Below are positions 7,624 to 16,959 of a stretch of 64,000 nucleotides of DNA, piece by piece. The notes beneath the pieces are model-generated. The model searched no databases. It worked only from the letters and a program-made list of their open reading frames with translations, and was not told the DNA's origin. The stretch is taken from assembly GCA_963838375.1 (NCBI GenBank), contig CAWIQY010000016.1, positions 434,001-498,000 on the forward strand. Reading direction: 5' to 3'. Numbering within the stretch: position 1 is the stretch's first letter; every line of letters starts with the position of its first letter. This DNA comes from DVED01 sp963838375. GTDB lineage: Bacteria > Cyanobacteriota > Cyanobacteriia > Cyanobacteriales > Geitlerinemataceae. The position numbers and the translations under genes were made by a program.

Positions 7624-9483
7624 TCAAAATAGCCATCCCATGGCAATCAGAACCAGCAATCCCGTCCCCGCCAAAATGGTGAGAACGTAAAACTGAGACT
7701 GACCGGAAACGTTGTATTTCAAAGCTTGACCGCTGAAGATGGTTGCCAAACCGACAAAGTTGACTGCACCATCGACCACATAGCGATCGAACCAGGACGT
7801 GAACTTCGACGACATCACCACCAACCACACCACCGTCAGTTCATAAACGCGCTCGATATAAAAATCATACGCCAGCAAATCCTGGAAAAATCGCTGGGTT
7901 CGATCGCTGGGTCTGGCCCAAGCTCGACGCAGTTCGATCGTCGCACCGATGGCACAACCCGCCAGACCCGATAGCGCCAACAACGGCATCGCTGCCCGAA
8001 TCAAGGGCAAATCTGCATTCATTAAAGGGATGGTCGGACTCAGCCAAAAAGACCAGTGGATGGGTATCCAAGATGCCAGCAACGCCACCACCGTTAATGC
8101 CACCATGGGGACTGCCATCGGCCAAGCCACTTCTGGGGTGCGACGAGTTTTCAGAGTGGGGACTCCCAGGAAAACTAAGCGAAACACGCGGGTAAAATTG
8201 ATTGCCGTCAGGGCATTGACGACAACCAGTAGCGCCAACAGCCAGCCACTAATTGCCCAAGACCCGTTTAGCCAGCGCTGCATCGTCCAAAAGATGCCCA
8301 TTGGCAGCAATGCCACTAAGCTCGAACCGCCCACCACAAAAGCCGTTGTGGTGGCGGGCATCCGCGACCACAACCCCCCCATCTCGGTAATATTTTGATT
8401 GCTCGTCGTCAGAATGATCGAACCGATACTCATAAACATCAAGGCTTTGCCGATGGCATGAGTAAACAGTAGCAAGAAGGCGATATCCACGTGTCCCAGC
8501 CCGACGGCGACGAACACCAGTCCCAGATAGGCACTGGTAGAATGGGATAGAGTTCGTTTGATATCGATTTGGGCGATCGCCATCAAGGACGTTCCGATCG
8601 CCGTCACTGTCCCGATAACAATCAACACTGTAGATGCCACAGGGGACAGGGTGAAAATCGGCTCCAGTTTAATTAAGACATAAGCGCCCATGGAAACCAC
8701 CACGGAGTTGCGGAGAATTCCTGCTGGATTAGGTCCTTCCATGGCTTCATCCAACCACAGATTTAGGGGGAACTGAGCGCACTTCCCGGTAGGTCCGGCA
8801 ATCAGCGCCAACCCAATCCAAGTCGCCGTCCATGTCGAAACTGGGGCGGCTTCTACCCAGGTTTCCAAATCGCTGAAGTCCAATCCCTCGCCATAGCTAG
8901 AAAGGGCAACAATGCCCATCAAGAGCATAATATCCCCGACTCGCTTGGTCAGGAAGGCATCTTTGGCGGCTTTAACAACTAAGGGTTGGGCATACCAAAA
9001 CCCGACTAATAAGTAGGAGGAGAGGGTCATCATTTCTAACAGGGCATAGCTGAGAAATAATGAATCGCTGATGGCAATCCCGCTTAATGCCGCCTCGAAA
9101 AAGCCCATCAATCCGTAGAATCGAGCTAATCCCCAATCTTTTTCTAAGTAACCCAAACCGTAGATTTGAGCCAAGAGACAGATGCCCGTTACCAGTTCCA
9201 TAGCCCCCAAACTGACGGGAGACAATTCAACGGTGAGGAATAAATTTAAATCGGCGGCTTGGAACCAGTGAAACACAAATTTTTGTGTGGGCTGACCCCA
9301 ACTTAACCAAAAGGCGATCGATCCGTGAACGAATGCCACAAAGGTCATGAGGAGGTTGATGTAAGCTCCGGGTCTCGGTCCCGTGCGACGAATCATGCCG
9401 CTCGACCAGGGCAGCGTTAAAGCCGATCCGATTAAGCCATAAAACGGCACGAACCAACAAGTTTGCAGGAGAAAATCATTCAT
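7624..9483 (-). CDS. ndhF4: NDH-1 subunit NdhF4 (CO2-uptake type)
   Basis: About 619 residues from the Met codon at 9483. Longer starts at 9495 or 9567 are possible, but MNDFLLQTCWFVPFYGL matches where the family begins; no convincing Shine-Dalgarno was seen at any of them. The protein is a polytopic NuoL-like subunit with KCAQFPLNLWLDEAMEGP, the characteristic lysine-containing loop of proton-pumping subunits, and a long lateral-helix C-terminus. First gene of the ndhF-ndhD-cup operon and divergent from ccmK2 across a 784-bp gap. It forms the distal arm that binds the Cup protein. Confidence 0.88.
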   Translation of the reverse strand: MNDFLLQTCWFVPFYGLIGSALTLPWSSGMIRRTGPRPGAYINLLMTFVAFVHGSIAFWLSWGQPTQKFVFHWFQAADLNLFLTVELSPVSLGAMELVTGICLLAQIYGLGYLEKDWGLARFYGLMGFFEAALSGIAISDSLFLSYALLEMMTLSSYLLVGFWYAQPLVVKAAKDAFLTKRVGDIMLLMGIVALSSYGEGLDFSDLETWVEAAPVSTWTATWIGLALIAGPTGKCAQFPLNLWLDEAMEGPNPAGILRNSVVVSMGAYVLIKLEPIFTLSPVASTVLIVIGTVTAIGTSLMAIAQIDIKRTLSHSTSAYLGLVFVAVGLGHVDIAFLLLFTHAIGKALMFMSIGSIILTTSNQNITEMGGLWSRMPATTTAFVVGGSSLVALLPMGIFWTMQRWLNGSWAISGWLLALLVVVNALTAINFTRVFRLVFLGVPTLKTRRTPEVAWPMAVPMVALTVVALLASWIPIHWSFWLSPTIPLMNADLPLIRAAMPLLALSGLAGCAIGATIELRRAWARPSDRTQRFFQDLLAYDFYIERVYELTVVWLVVMSSKFTSWFDRYVVDGAVNFVGLATIFSGQALKYNVSGQSQFYVLTILAGTGLLVLIAMGWLF

Positions 9484-10267
9484 CAAAAATTCCATGAGAT
9501 CGAAAAATAGAATGCTGAATCCTACCTCCAATCCGAACACAGTTTGGGGAGGAGGATCGGCTTTCAAAAGAAATATCTTTAGAAATATCTTTTTTTACAA
9601 ATTTCTGTTTTTAGGATTTATTTTACCCCTTTCATAAGCATCCATAAAATACTTTTCAGATCGAGATCGATTTCGAGGGATGACAAACCACAGGAGATTG
9701 ATCGGGGTTTGAATTCAGTATTTTTACCTATTCAAGGGGAAACCACCAGGATTTTGATTCTCAGCTAGAGTCCGAGATCCCGAATCCCTCATCATTATAT
9801 ATAAATACGAACCGTTTTTTGCTTCTAGCGCAAGCGCTCCGGGGTTCTCACTCCTCATGGCTCACTGTTAAGTTTCATTAAACTATTGAATATGAAAAAA
9901 TAATAATGTTTTATATTGTCAAAGGAACCAACCTTGACTATGATCCTTTAATGGGAAGAAAAGAATAGCCTTTGCCGTCACAATTTTGCCATCTGGAAGT
10001 TTATCGGTTGTTCAGTGGAATCGGGGTTTTGACGTAGAGGCACTCTGATTGTCCAATTCAGAGCTGCTTGGGGAACTCGAATCGCCTTAGCCATCGATAT
10101 AGCGACAGGTCGAAAAAAGTTAGCTCGCCAAATCATAGAAATCTCGAGAATGTTTTCTGGGGGTTTCTGGAAAATTCTCCGGTTTCCAAGTCTCAAGCTT
10201 GAGACTCAATGGAAAAAAAAGTCGCCAACCGTAGCACGTTGGCTCGTTAATTAAGGAAATAGTAAAG
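9484..10267. other. 784-bp divergent intergenic region between ndhF4 and ccmK2
   Basis: This must contain the promoters for both the NDH-1MS' operon (leftwards) and the carboxysome operon (rightwards). It is AT-rich with no coding-like ORF. No clear -10/-35 pair could be chosen with confidence. The only well-defined structure is a 16-bp palindrome close to ccmK2, listed separately. Confidence 0.6.
10190..10205. promoter_or_regulatory. 16-bp perfect palindrome upstream of ccmK2
   Basis: GTCTCAAGCTTGAGAC is a perfect inverted repeat centred about 70 bp before the ccmK2 start codon. The size and place fit a dimeric regulator site or a leader hairpin. No regulator can be named from the sequence. 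Confidence 0.45.
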
Positions 10268-10579
10268 ATGCCAATAGCAGTAGGAATGATTGAAACGCTG
10301 GGTTTCCCGGCAGTTGTAGAAGCTTCCGACGCGATGGTGAAAGCCGCGCGCGTCACCCTCGTCGGGTACGAAAAAATTGGTTCGGGTCGGGTGACGGTGA
10401 TCGTGCGCGGGGACGTTTCGGAAGTCCAAGCGTCGGTCTCAGCCGGTGTTGAGTCCGTTAAGCGGGTGAATGGCGGCGCAGTGCTTTCGACGCATATTAT
10501 TGCCCGTCCGCACGAAAACTTGGAGTACGTTCTCCCCATTCGCTACACCGAAGAAGTCGAACAGTTCCGAACGTATTAG
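10268..10579 (+). CDS. ccmK2: Carboxysome shell hexamer protein CcmK2
   Basis: 103 residues, a single BMC domain. It begins MPIAVGMIETLGFPAVVEA and has the KIGSG pore loop typical of CcmK1/K2. It assembles into hexamers that tile the facets of the beta-carboxysome and let bicarbonate and RuBP pass. An AAGG ribosome-binding site lies 11 bp upstream of the ATG. First gene of ccmK2-K1-L-M-N. It is almost identical at DNA level to the following ccmK over 10312-10440 but has one residue fewer in the variable loop near residue 66 and a shorter C-terminus. Confidence 0.95.
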   Translation: MPIAVGMIETLGFPAVVEASDAMVKAARVTLVGYEKIGSGRVTVIVRGDVSEVQASVSAGVESVKRVNGGAVLSTHIIARPHENLEYVLPIRYTEEVEQFRTY

Positions 10580-10676
10580 CCGGTTGTCTAGGTTCTCTGC
10601 GGTCGTTCCCAATGAAGCTAAACATGAGAACAAAGAACCCAAAACTAAAAGGATAAATTTTTAGGAGTCGAAATTC

Positions 10677-11021
10677 ATGGCAATTGCCGTTGGAATGATT
10701 GAAACGCTGGGGTTCCCAGCGGTTGTAGAAGCTTCCGACGCGATGGTGAAAGCCGCGCGCGTCACTCTCGTCGGGTACGAAAAAATTGGTTCGGGTCGGG
10801 TGACGGTGATCGTGCGCGGGGACGTTTCGGAAGTCCAAGCGTCGGTCTCGGCTGGTGTTGAGTCGGTGAAGAATCGAGTCAAGGGCGGTGAAGTGCTTTC
10901 GACGCACATTATTGCCCGCCCTCATGAAAACCTGGAGTACGTTCTCCCCATTCGCTATACAGAAGCTGTGGAGCAGTTCCGGGAAAGCGTAGGATCGCCG
11001 AGATCGTTGCGCAGACCGTAA
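10677..11021 (+). CDS. ccmK1: Carboxysome shell hexamer protein CcmK1
   Basis: 114 residues, a single BMC domain like its neighbour but with a longer tail ending ESVGSPRSLRRP, as CcmK1 proteins usually have. The pore motif KIGSG is conserved. It forms major shell hexamers and mixed layers with CcmK2. The ribosome-binding site is AGGAG about 11 bp upstream of the ATG. The stop is only 7 bp before ccmL, indicating one transcript. A 129-bp block is nearly identical to ccmK2, which points to recent gene conversion. The K1/K2 labels follow gene order and tail length and could be swapped. Confidence 0.94.
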   Translation: MAIAVGMIETLGFPAVVEASDAMVKAARVTLVGYEKIGSGRVTVIVRGDVSEVQASVSAGVESVKNRVKGGEVLSTHIIARPHENLEYVLPIRYTEAVEQFRESVGSPRSLRRP

Positions 11022-11028
11022 GCGATAA

Positions 11029-11328
11029 ATGCAAATTGCCAAAGTTCGGGGCACAGTCGTTAGTACGCAAAAGCTACCCGGTATCATGGGGGTCAAGCTT
11101 CTCTTGGTGCAATTCATCAATGAAGAAGGAGAGCTACTACCTAAATATGAGGTAGTAGCAGACTCGGTGGGAGCGGGTTTTGATGAATGGGTACTGGTGA
11201 GTCGTCGGGCGATTGCGCCCCAGCCAGAAGACGATCTGCGTCCCATTGACGCAATGATTATCGGGATTATCGATACGGTAACCTTAGAAAATCGTCGGAT
11301 GTATAGCAAGAAAGACGAATATCGTTAA
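11029..11328 (+). CDS. ccmL: Carboxysome vertex pentamer protein CcmL
   Basis: 99 residues of the EutN/CcmL (BMC vertex) family: MQIAKVRGTVVSTQK at the start, ADSVGAG in the middle, and the C-terminal IGIIDTV and YSKKDEYR. Pentamers close the twelve vertices of the icosahedral shell. It lies between ccmK1 and ccmM. The loop after the VSR motif reads RAIAPQPEDD rather than the more usual small-residue stretch, a mild divergence in a surface loop. No other oddity. Confidence 0.95.
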   Translation: MQIAKVRGTVVSTQKLPGIMGVKLLLVQFINEEGELLPKYEVVADSVGAGFDEWVLVSRRAIAPQPEDDLRPIDAMIIGIIDTVTLENRRMYSKKDEYR

Positions 11329-11430
11329 GGCTATGTTTCGCAAAAGATCGGAGTTCGTTCTCGAAAAACGCCCCCATTCGATCTCGAAATTGCGTGTATT
11401 GCCGACGGAAAGCATAGGAGGATTTCAGAG

Positions 11431-13509
11431 ATGGTTGTCCGCAGTAGCGCGGTTCCACCAACTCCCCGATCGCAGACTTTAGCCGATCCAAAAATTCACG
11501 AAACCGCTTACGTGCATTCGTTCTCCAATATTATTGGAGACGTGCGCGTGGGAGCGAACGTGTCGATCGCGCCGGGAACATCGATCCGCGCCGATGAAGG
11601 GTCTCCGTTTTATATCGGTCAGGGAGCGAACATCCAAGATGGGGTTTTCGTTCACGGCTTAGGAAAAGGTCGGGTCGTTGGGGACGACGGGCAAGAATAT
11701 TCAGCATGGATTGGGGATAATACTTGTATTACTCACATGGCACTGATTCACGGACCCGTTTATCTGGGTGGCGATTGCTTTGTGGGCTTTCGTTCGACTG
11801 TGTTCAATGCCCGCGTGGGACAAGGTTGCATCATCATGATGCACGCTTTGATTCAGGACGTAGAAATTCCACCGGGAAAGTACGTGTCTTCTGGATCGGT
11901 GATTACGAGCCAACCGCAAGCCGATCGCTTGCCCAACGTGCAAGAAGCCGATCGTCAGTTTGCCAATAACGTGGTTGCGATTAACGAAGTTTTGCGAACT
12001 GGGTCTCAGACCGATTGGGCAACCCCGATCGAGAGAACGCACCAATTTAACAGTACGGGTTCCGTATCCAACGGTTCTAGTACTGCTGATTACAGAACAC
12101 CAATGGAGGATGGAAACGTGAATGCAGCAATTGTCCAGCAAGTGAAATCGCTGCTGGCTCAAGGATATCGAATCGGCACGGAACACGCCAGCAAGCGTCG
12201 ATTCAAAACCAGTTCTTGGCTGAGCTGCCCGGCTTTTCAAGGACAACGCGCAGAACAAGTGCTGGCAGAACTAGAAGCTTGCCTAGCCGAACACGCTGGA
12301 GAGTACGTGCGCTTAATTGGCATCGATGCGGCAGCCAAACGTCGGGTACTCGAAGTGCTCATCCAAGATCCCAGCCATAGCTCCGAGACGATCGGCCAGG
12401 CAAAAACCGCCTCCTATAAAACCGCCTCATATCAAACTCCCTCATTTCGTCACAGTGTCGCTTCGAGCAGCAACGGACACGGTGCGGCAGTGGGCAGTTT
12501 GAGCGCCGAAACCGTACAGCAAGTGCGATCGCTGCTGCAACAAGGCTATCGAATCGGCACGGAACACGCCAGCAAGCGTCGATTTAAAACCAGTTCTTGG
12601 CTGACTTGCGCCCCCATCGAAGGGACGCGGGAAGCGGACGTGCTTGCCCAATTGGAAGCTTGCATGGCCGAACACGCCGGAGAATACGTGCGTTTAATCG
12701 GCATCGATGCAGCAGCCAAACGCCGAGTCTGCGAAACCCTGATTCAAGATCCCGACGGCACGATCTCACCGAGTTCCCATGGGGGCGCGTCTGTTACCCA
12801 CAACGGCGAATCGAGGAGCCACTCCAAAGCCCTGGCAGTGGGCAGTTTGAGCGCCGAAACCGTACAGCAAGTGCGATCGCTACTCCAACAAGGCTATCAT
12901 ATCGGCACGGAACACGCCGGCAAGCGCCGATTTAAAACCAGTTCCTGGCTGAGTTGCGCCCCCATCGAAGGGACGCGGGAAGCGGACGTTCTGTCCCAAT
13001 TGGAAGCGTGTCTGGCCGATCATGCCGGAGAATACGTGCGTTTAATCGGTATCGATGCGGCAGCCAAACGCCGAGTCTGCGAAACCCTGATCCAAGATCC
13101 AACGGACTCATCATCGGCATCAACTGCTCCGGCAGCTTTCACCCAAAGTTCTGCCAGTTACACTAATGGAGCCAGTAACGGAGCGAGTTCTAAAAAAAGT
13201 TACGGATCGTCGATCGGGGAAGTCGCCTCGCGGACGAGTTTGAATCCGGACACGGTGGGGAAAGTTCGATCGCTCTTACAGCAAGGCTATCGCATTAGTA
13301 CTGAACACGCCAACAAACGTCGATTCAAAACCAGTTCTTGGCTGAGCTGCGCTCCGATTCAAGGAACGCGAGAAGCCGATGTGTTTTCACAATTAGAAGA
13401 TTGCCTGACCGAACACTCTGGGGAATATGTGCGCTTGATCGGTATCGATCCCAAGAAAAAACATCGTGTACTGGAAGAAATTGTCCAAAATCCGGTAGTG
13501 GTTTCATAG
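11431..13509 (+). CDS. ccmM: Carboxysome scaffold CcmM, gamma-CA domain plus four Rubisco-small-subunit-like domains
   Basis: 692 residues. Residues 1 to about 200 form the gamma-carbonic anhydrase left-handed beta-helix with potential zinc ligands His75, His102 and His107 (VFVHG and THMALIHG). Four small-subunit-like modules follow at about 230-314, 354-440, 470-556 and 604-692. Each contains GYRIGTEH or a close variant, RRFKTSSW and EYVRLIGID, and Ser/Thr-rich linkers join them. The modules bind between Rubisco subunits and condense the enzyme, while the N-terminal domain recruits CcmN and CcaA. I saw no cysteine pair just after the CA domain like the one reported to control activity elsewhere. 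An internal start for the short form is listed separately. Confidence 0.95.
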   Translation: MVVRSSAVPPTPRSQTLADPKIHETAYVHSFSNIIGDVRVGANVSIAPGTSIRADEGSPFYIGQGANIQDGVFVHGLGKGRVVGDDGQEYSAWIGDNTCITHMALIHGPVYLGGDCFVGFRSTVFNARVGQGCIIMMHALIQDVEIPPGKYVSSGSVITSQPQADRLPNVQEADRQFANNVVAINEVLRTGSQTDWATPIERTHQFNSTGSVSNGSSTADYRTPMEDGNVNAAIVQQVKSLLAQGYRIGTEHASKRRFKTSSWLSCPAFQGQRAEQVLAELEACLAEHAGEYVRLIGIDAAAKRRVLEVLIQDPSHSSETIGQAKTASYKTASYQTPSFRHSVASSSNGHGAAVGSLSAETVQQVRSLLQQGYRIGTEHASKRRFKTSSWLTCAPIEGTREADVLAQLEACMAEHAGEYVRLIGIDAAAKRRVCETLIQDPDGTISPSSHGGASVTHNGESRSHSKALAVGSLSAETVQQVRSLLQQGYHIGTEHAGKRRFKTSSWLSCAPIEGTREADVLSQLEACLADHAGEYVRLIGIDAAAKRRVCETLIQDPTDSSSASTAPAAFTQSSASYTNGASNGASSKKSYGSSIGEVASRTSLNPDTVGKVRSLLQQGYRISTEHANKRRFKTSSWLSCAPIQGTREADVFSQLEDCLTEHSGEYVRLIGIDPKKKHRVLEEIVQNPVVVS
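12105..12120 (+). promoter_or_regulatory. Internal ribosome-binding site and GTG start for short CcmM
   Basis: GGAGGA at 12105-12110 precedes an in-frame GTG at 12118 (codon 230) by 7 bp, exactly before the first Rubisco-small-subunit-like module. Starting there would give a protein of about 463 residues with four modules and no carbonic anhydrase domain. This matches the known production of a short CcmM from an internal site in Synechococcus elongatus. An ATG at codon 225 lies within the site. Confidence 0.75.
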
Positions 13510-13622
13510 GTCGCAAAGGCTCCGATCGAGGAAAGAGAAACGGTAATCGGTCGAAATCCGTCCGTAATATCCTCTTTCCTCTCCCCATTTTCTCCAAGGC
13601 TTTAATGCACTTTTAATTTTCC

Positions 13623-14294
13623 ATGCATTTGCAGACCCTACGATCGGTCGGGATGGGGTGGGACTCATCCCCCTCCCAAGTTTGCGCCAGTGGTGATGTC
13701 AGAATTCACCCCAGTGCGGCGATCGCGCCGGGTGTCATTCTCCAAGCCGCTCCCAACAGTCGAATTCTCATTGCAGAAGGAGTGTGTGTCGGCATGGGAA
13801 CGGTTTTAAACGCCTGTGAGGGCGCGATCGAAATTGCCAACGGCGCGACTTTAGGTGCAGGTGTCTTAATGGTTGGCTCCGGCAAGATTGGCTCCCGTGC
13901 TTGCGTAGGAGCTGCGACGACGATTTTCAACCAATCGATCGCTCCTTGGCAAGTCGTGCCTGCCGGTTCTCTCATCGGCGATTCGAGTCGATCGGTGGAA
14001 GGTTTCTCGGTTGACGACCCCAACGGGGACACCCAGCCAAAATCTATTCCAGTTTCCCTAGGAGAAACCCCAGAAAAAACCCCAGAAAAAAAACATTCCA
14101 TCCCCACTGACACAAAACCCCAGGCGAGTCATAACGGGGCAGCGCCCGAAGCATCGGATGTAGAGGCGGCTCCAAATGAGGAAGCCCCAGACCCGAAGGT
14201 CGATAAAGAAACTCCTGTCTACGGTCAAGTTCATGTCAACCGGATTTTGTGGACGATTTTTCCCCAAGGTCGTTCCCCAAATTCTCCTCCTTAA
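13623..14294 (+). CDS. ccmN: Carboxysome assembly adaptor CcmN
   Basis: 223 residues. The N-terminal part (about 25-125) is a left-handed beta-helix of hexapeptide repeats that binds the CcmM N-terminus. A Pro/Glu-rich linker (about 140-200) follows, and then the C-terminal encapsulation peptide VYGQVHVNRILWTIFPQG, an amphipathic helix that attaches to CcmK shell proteins. Last gene of the operon, 113 bp after ccmM. The start is the ATG at 13623; an internal Met at codon 11 is less likely because it would cut the first strand. Confidence 0.92.
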   Translation: MHLQTLRSVGMGWDSSPSQVCASGDVRIHPSAAIAPGVILQAAPNSRILIAEGVCVGMGTVLNACEGAIEIANGATLGAGVLMVGSGKIGSRACVGAATTIFNQSIAPWQVVPAGSLIGDSSRSVEGFSVDDPNGDTQPKSIPVSLGETPEKTPEKKHSIPTDTKPQASHNGAAPEASDVEAAPNEEAPDPKVDKETPVYGQVHVNRILWTIFPQGRSPNSPP

Positions 14295-14359
14295 ACGGCT
14301 GATGGAGAAAGGGTTGGGGAATACGACCCTTCTCCCGTTCCCCAGCCGTTAAACAAAAC

Positions 14360-14704
14360 TTACGATCGACCTGGGAGGCGGATACCTTCCACTGCGGCAC
14401 GGTATTCTTCGACCGCAGGCGTGTAAGCAATCGGAAGAACTGCTACCACATTTTCGTGGGGACGAGGAATGATCACCCAGCTTTCGAGTGTTGCCCCAAA
14501 AGTCTTTTCGACCGCATCAATACCCGCACCCATTGCGGTTTTAACTTCAGAAACATCGCCGCGAATTAAGACTGTAAATCGGGCACTACCGACTCGAATA
14601 TAACCGACGAGCGTCACTCGACCTGCTTTAACCATTGCGTCGGCTGCCGCTAGAATTCCGGGAAAACCTTTCGTTTCGATCGATCCAACTGCTTGTTCTG
14701 CCAT
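14360..14704 (-). CDS. ccmK4: Carboxysome shell protein CcmK4
   Basis: 114 residues, a single BMC domain. MAEQAVGSIETKGFPGILAAADAM and the pore-region sequence RVGSARF mark the CcmK4 branch rather than K1/K2. CcmK4 forms heterohexamers with CcmK3 that adjust shell permeability. It lies 125 bp downstream of ccmK3 on the minus strand and converges with ccmN. In many cyanobacteria ccmK3-ccmK4 are a satellite locus far from the main operon, so the position here is notable. Confidence 0.92.
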   Translation of the reverse strand: MAEQAVGSIETKGFPGILAAADAMVKAGRVTLVGYIRVGSARFTVLIRGDVSEVKTAMGAGIDAVEKTFGATLESWVIIPRPHENVVAVLPIAYTPAVEEYRAAVEGIRLPGRS

Positions 14705-14829
14705 GACAATCTCCTATCCAAATTTATTTCGCGTTCGTTCGCTCACAATTGTACAAAGTTTAGACCTTCATTTTTCCTTTTTGTAAGTTTGTCTGGCTCG
14801 ATTTTGACATTCTATTTTTGCCACTAGGT

Positions 14830-15135
14830 TTATCTAAAGGGTTCGCTGACTTCGGTGTACTCGATGGGCAGAACGGCTACGACATTTTCGGGAGGATTGG
14901 GGACGATGTAATGGGTGACGACTTCTCCACCGAAAACACTCTCGGCAGCGGCGATGCCTGCATCCATCGAGGGTCGGACTTCTGAGATCGATCCGCGAAT
15001 GGCGACCACAAAATGACCGGATTCAGCAATATCATAATGGACGAGCGTCACTCGCGCAGCTTTGACCATTGCATCGGAAGCAGCAAGAATAGCGGGAAAA
15101 CCAATGGTTTGAATCACTCCAACAGCAATGGGCAT
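14830..15135 (-). CDS. ccmK3: Carboxysome shell protein CcmK3
   Basis: 101 residues from the ATG at 15135. This start is favoured over 15192 because GAGGAGAG lies 6 bp upstream and MPIAVGVIQTIGFPA is the normal BMC N-terminus. The pore region has DIAESGHF instead of KIGSG, the hallmark of CcmK3, which cannot form an open homohexamer pore and acts with CcmK4. The downstream partner ccmK4 is on the same strand. The upstream region is shared with rbcL in divergent orientation. Confidence 0.92.
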   Translation of the reverse strand: MPIAVGVIQTIGFPAILAASDAMVKAARVTLVHYDIAESGHFVVAIRGSISEVRPSMDAGIAAAESVFGGEVVTHYIVPNPPENVVAVLPIEYTEVSEPFR

Positions 15136-15491
15136 CAGTCTCTCCTCTGGGGTAGGTACGTGTTCTTCTAATTGTACGAGTTGACGCGGCATCTATTACT
15201 ATTTTGGATGGCAAAGGGAATCGATTTCTCCATTGGCTTTAGGGGAGATTTATCGTTAAGTTTTTTTACTAATTTTGAGGGGATATTAATTAATTTTATA
15301 TCTGCTCAAAGAAAAGATCGTCTCACATGGCAGCACGTCAAAAAAAAATCTCAGAAAAATGTAAAAACCGTGATAGGATAAAAACTCAAGAAAACAATTT
15401 ATTGGCAACTTTCTCGTGCAGAGCGATCGGACGATCGTTCGAGGTTTGCCATCCACAAATAGACCTCTCAGTCAAGGAGGAAAGACTTCAA
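15136..15491. other. Divergent promoter region and rbcL leader
   Basis: 356 bp between ccmK3 (leftwards) and rbcL (rightwards). It must hold both promoters and the rbcL 5' leader. TAGGAT at about 15373 could be a -10 element, but no matching -35 was found. A clear AAGGAGG at 15474-15480 is the rbcL ribosome-binding site. No small ORF of convincing quality is seen. Confidence 0.55.
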
Positions 15492-16910
15492 ATGGTACAA
15501 GCAAAAGCATCGGCTGGCTTTAAGGCTGGCGTTCAGGACTATCGCCTGACCTATTACATGCCGGAATACACGCCCAAAGATACCGATCTTTTGGCGGCTT
15601 TCCGGTTCATGCCCCAACCGGGTGTTCCCCCCGAAGAAGCAGCGGCTGCTATTGCCGCAGAATCCTCCACCGGAACTTGGACGACAGTGTGGACGGACGG
15701 TCTGACCGACCTCGATCGCTATAAAGGTCGTTGCTACGACATCGAATCGGTTTCCGGCGAAGATAATCAATATATTGCCTTCATTGCTTATCCTCTCGAT
15801 CTATTTGAAGAAGGGTCAGTCACCAACCTGCTGACCTCTCTGGTCGGGAACGTATTCGGTTTCAAAGCCCTGCGGGCCCTGCGTTTGGAAGATTTGCGCG
15901 TCCCCGTTGCTTACCTGAAAACCTTCCAAGGTCCTCCTCACGGCATCGTCGTCGAGCGGGACAAACTGAACAAATACGGTCGTCCCCTGTTGGGTTGCAC
16001 CATCAAACCCAAATTGGGTCTGTCGGCGAAGAACTATGGTCGTGCGGTTTACGAATGCTTGCGCGGTGGTTTGGACTTCACCAAAGACGACGAAAACATC
16101 AACTCCCAGCCCTTCATGCGCTGGCGCGATCGCTTCCTGTTCGTTCAAGAAGCCATCGAGAAAGCTCAAGCTGAAACCGGGGAAGTTAAAGGTCACTACC
16201 TAAACGTCACCGCGCCCACCTGCGAGCAAATGATGCAGCGTGCTGAATTCGCCAAAGAAATCAAAACGCCCATCATCATGCACGACTACCTCACCGGTGG
16301 TTTCACAGCCAACACCACTTTGGCTCGTTGGTGCCGCGACAATGGCATCTTGCTACACATTCACCGCGCCATGCACGCCGTGATTGACCGTCAGAAAATC
16401 CACGGCATCCACTTCCGCGTCCTCGCCAAGTGCTTGCGGATGTCCGGCGGCGACCACCTGCACTCCGGTACAGTTGTGGGTAAACTCGAAGGTGAAAAAG
16501 GCATCACCATGGGCTTCGTCGATTTGATGCGCGAAGATCATATCGAAGAAGATCGCGAACGCGGCATTTACTTCACCCAAGATTGGGCATCCATGCCAGG
16601 GGTCATGCCCGTAGCTTCCGGTGGTATCCACGTGTGGCACATGCCCGCATTGGTGGAAATCTTCGGCGACGACTCCTGCTTGCAGTTCGGTGGTGGTACG
16701 CTGGGTCACCCCTGGGGCAACGCTCCGGGTGCAACGGCAAACCGCGTCGCTTTGGAAGCTTGTATCCAAGCTCGCAACGAAGGTCGCAACCTCATGCGCG
16801 AAGGTGGCGATGTCATCCGCGACGCTTGCAAATGGTCTCCTGAATTGGCTGCCGCTTGCGAATTGTGGAAGGAAATCAAGTTCGAGTACGAAGCGATCGA
16901 TACCGTATAG
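15492..16910 (+). CDS. rbcL: Ribulose-1,5-bisphosphate carboxylase large subunit (form IB)
   Basis: 472 residues from the ATG at 15492 (AAGGAGG 11 bp upstream); the frame is open further upstream but the family starts at MVQAKASAGFKAGV. Key residues are present: the carbamylated lysine at 198 in FTKDDEN, the KPKLGLS active-site lysine, the loop-6 lysine in VGKLEGE, and SGGIHVWHMP. It fixes CO2 onto RuBP inside the carboxysome. The rbcL-rbcX-rbcS order is the standard cyanobacterial operon. Codon use is strongly biased, as expected for a highly expressed gene. Confidence 0.98.
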   Translation: MVQAKASAGFKAGVQDYRLTYYMPEYTPKDTDLLAAFRFMPQPGVPPEEAAAAIAAESSTGTWTTVWTDGLTDLDRYKGRCYDIESVSGEDNQYIAFIAYPLDLFEEGSVTNLLTSLVGNVFGFKALRALRLEDLRVPVAYLKTFQGPPHGIVVERDKLNKYGRPLLGCTIKPKLGLSAKNYGRAVYECLRGGLDFTKDDENINSQPFMRWRDRFLFVQEAIEKAQAETGEVKGHYLNVTAPTCEQMMQRAEFAKEIKTPIIMHDYLTGGFTANTTLARWCRDNGILLHIHRAMHAVIDRQKIHGIHFRVLAKCLRMSGGDHLHSGTVVGKLEGEKGITMGFVDLMREDHIEEDRERGIYFTQDWASMPGVMPVASGGIHVWHMPALVEIFGDDSCLQFGGGTLGHPWGNAPGATANRVALEACIQARNEGRNLMREGGDVIRDACKWSPELAAACELWKEIKFEYEAIDTV

Positions 16911-16959
16911 TCCATATCCCTCTGGTATATAGAGGTTGGGATACGATCGTGGAGGCAAC

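Noticed and set aside
10497..11309. 270-residue minus-strand frame opposite ccmK1 and ccmL
   Set aside because: Overlaps three clear carboxysome genes with good ribosome-binding sites.
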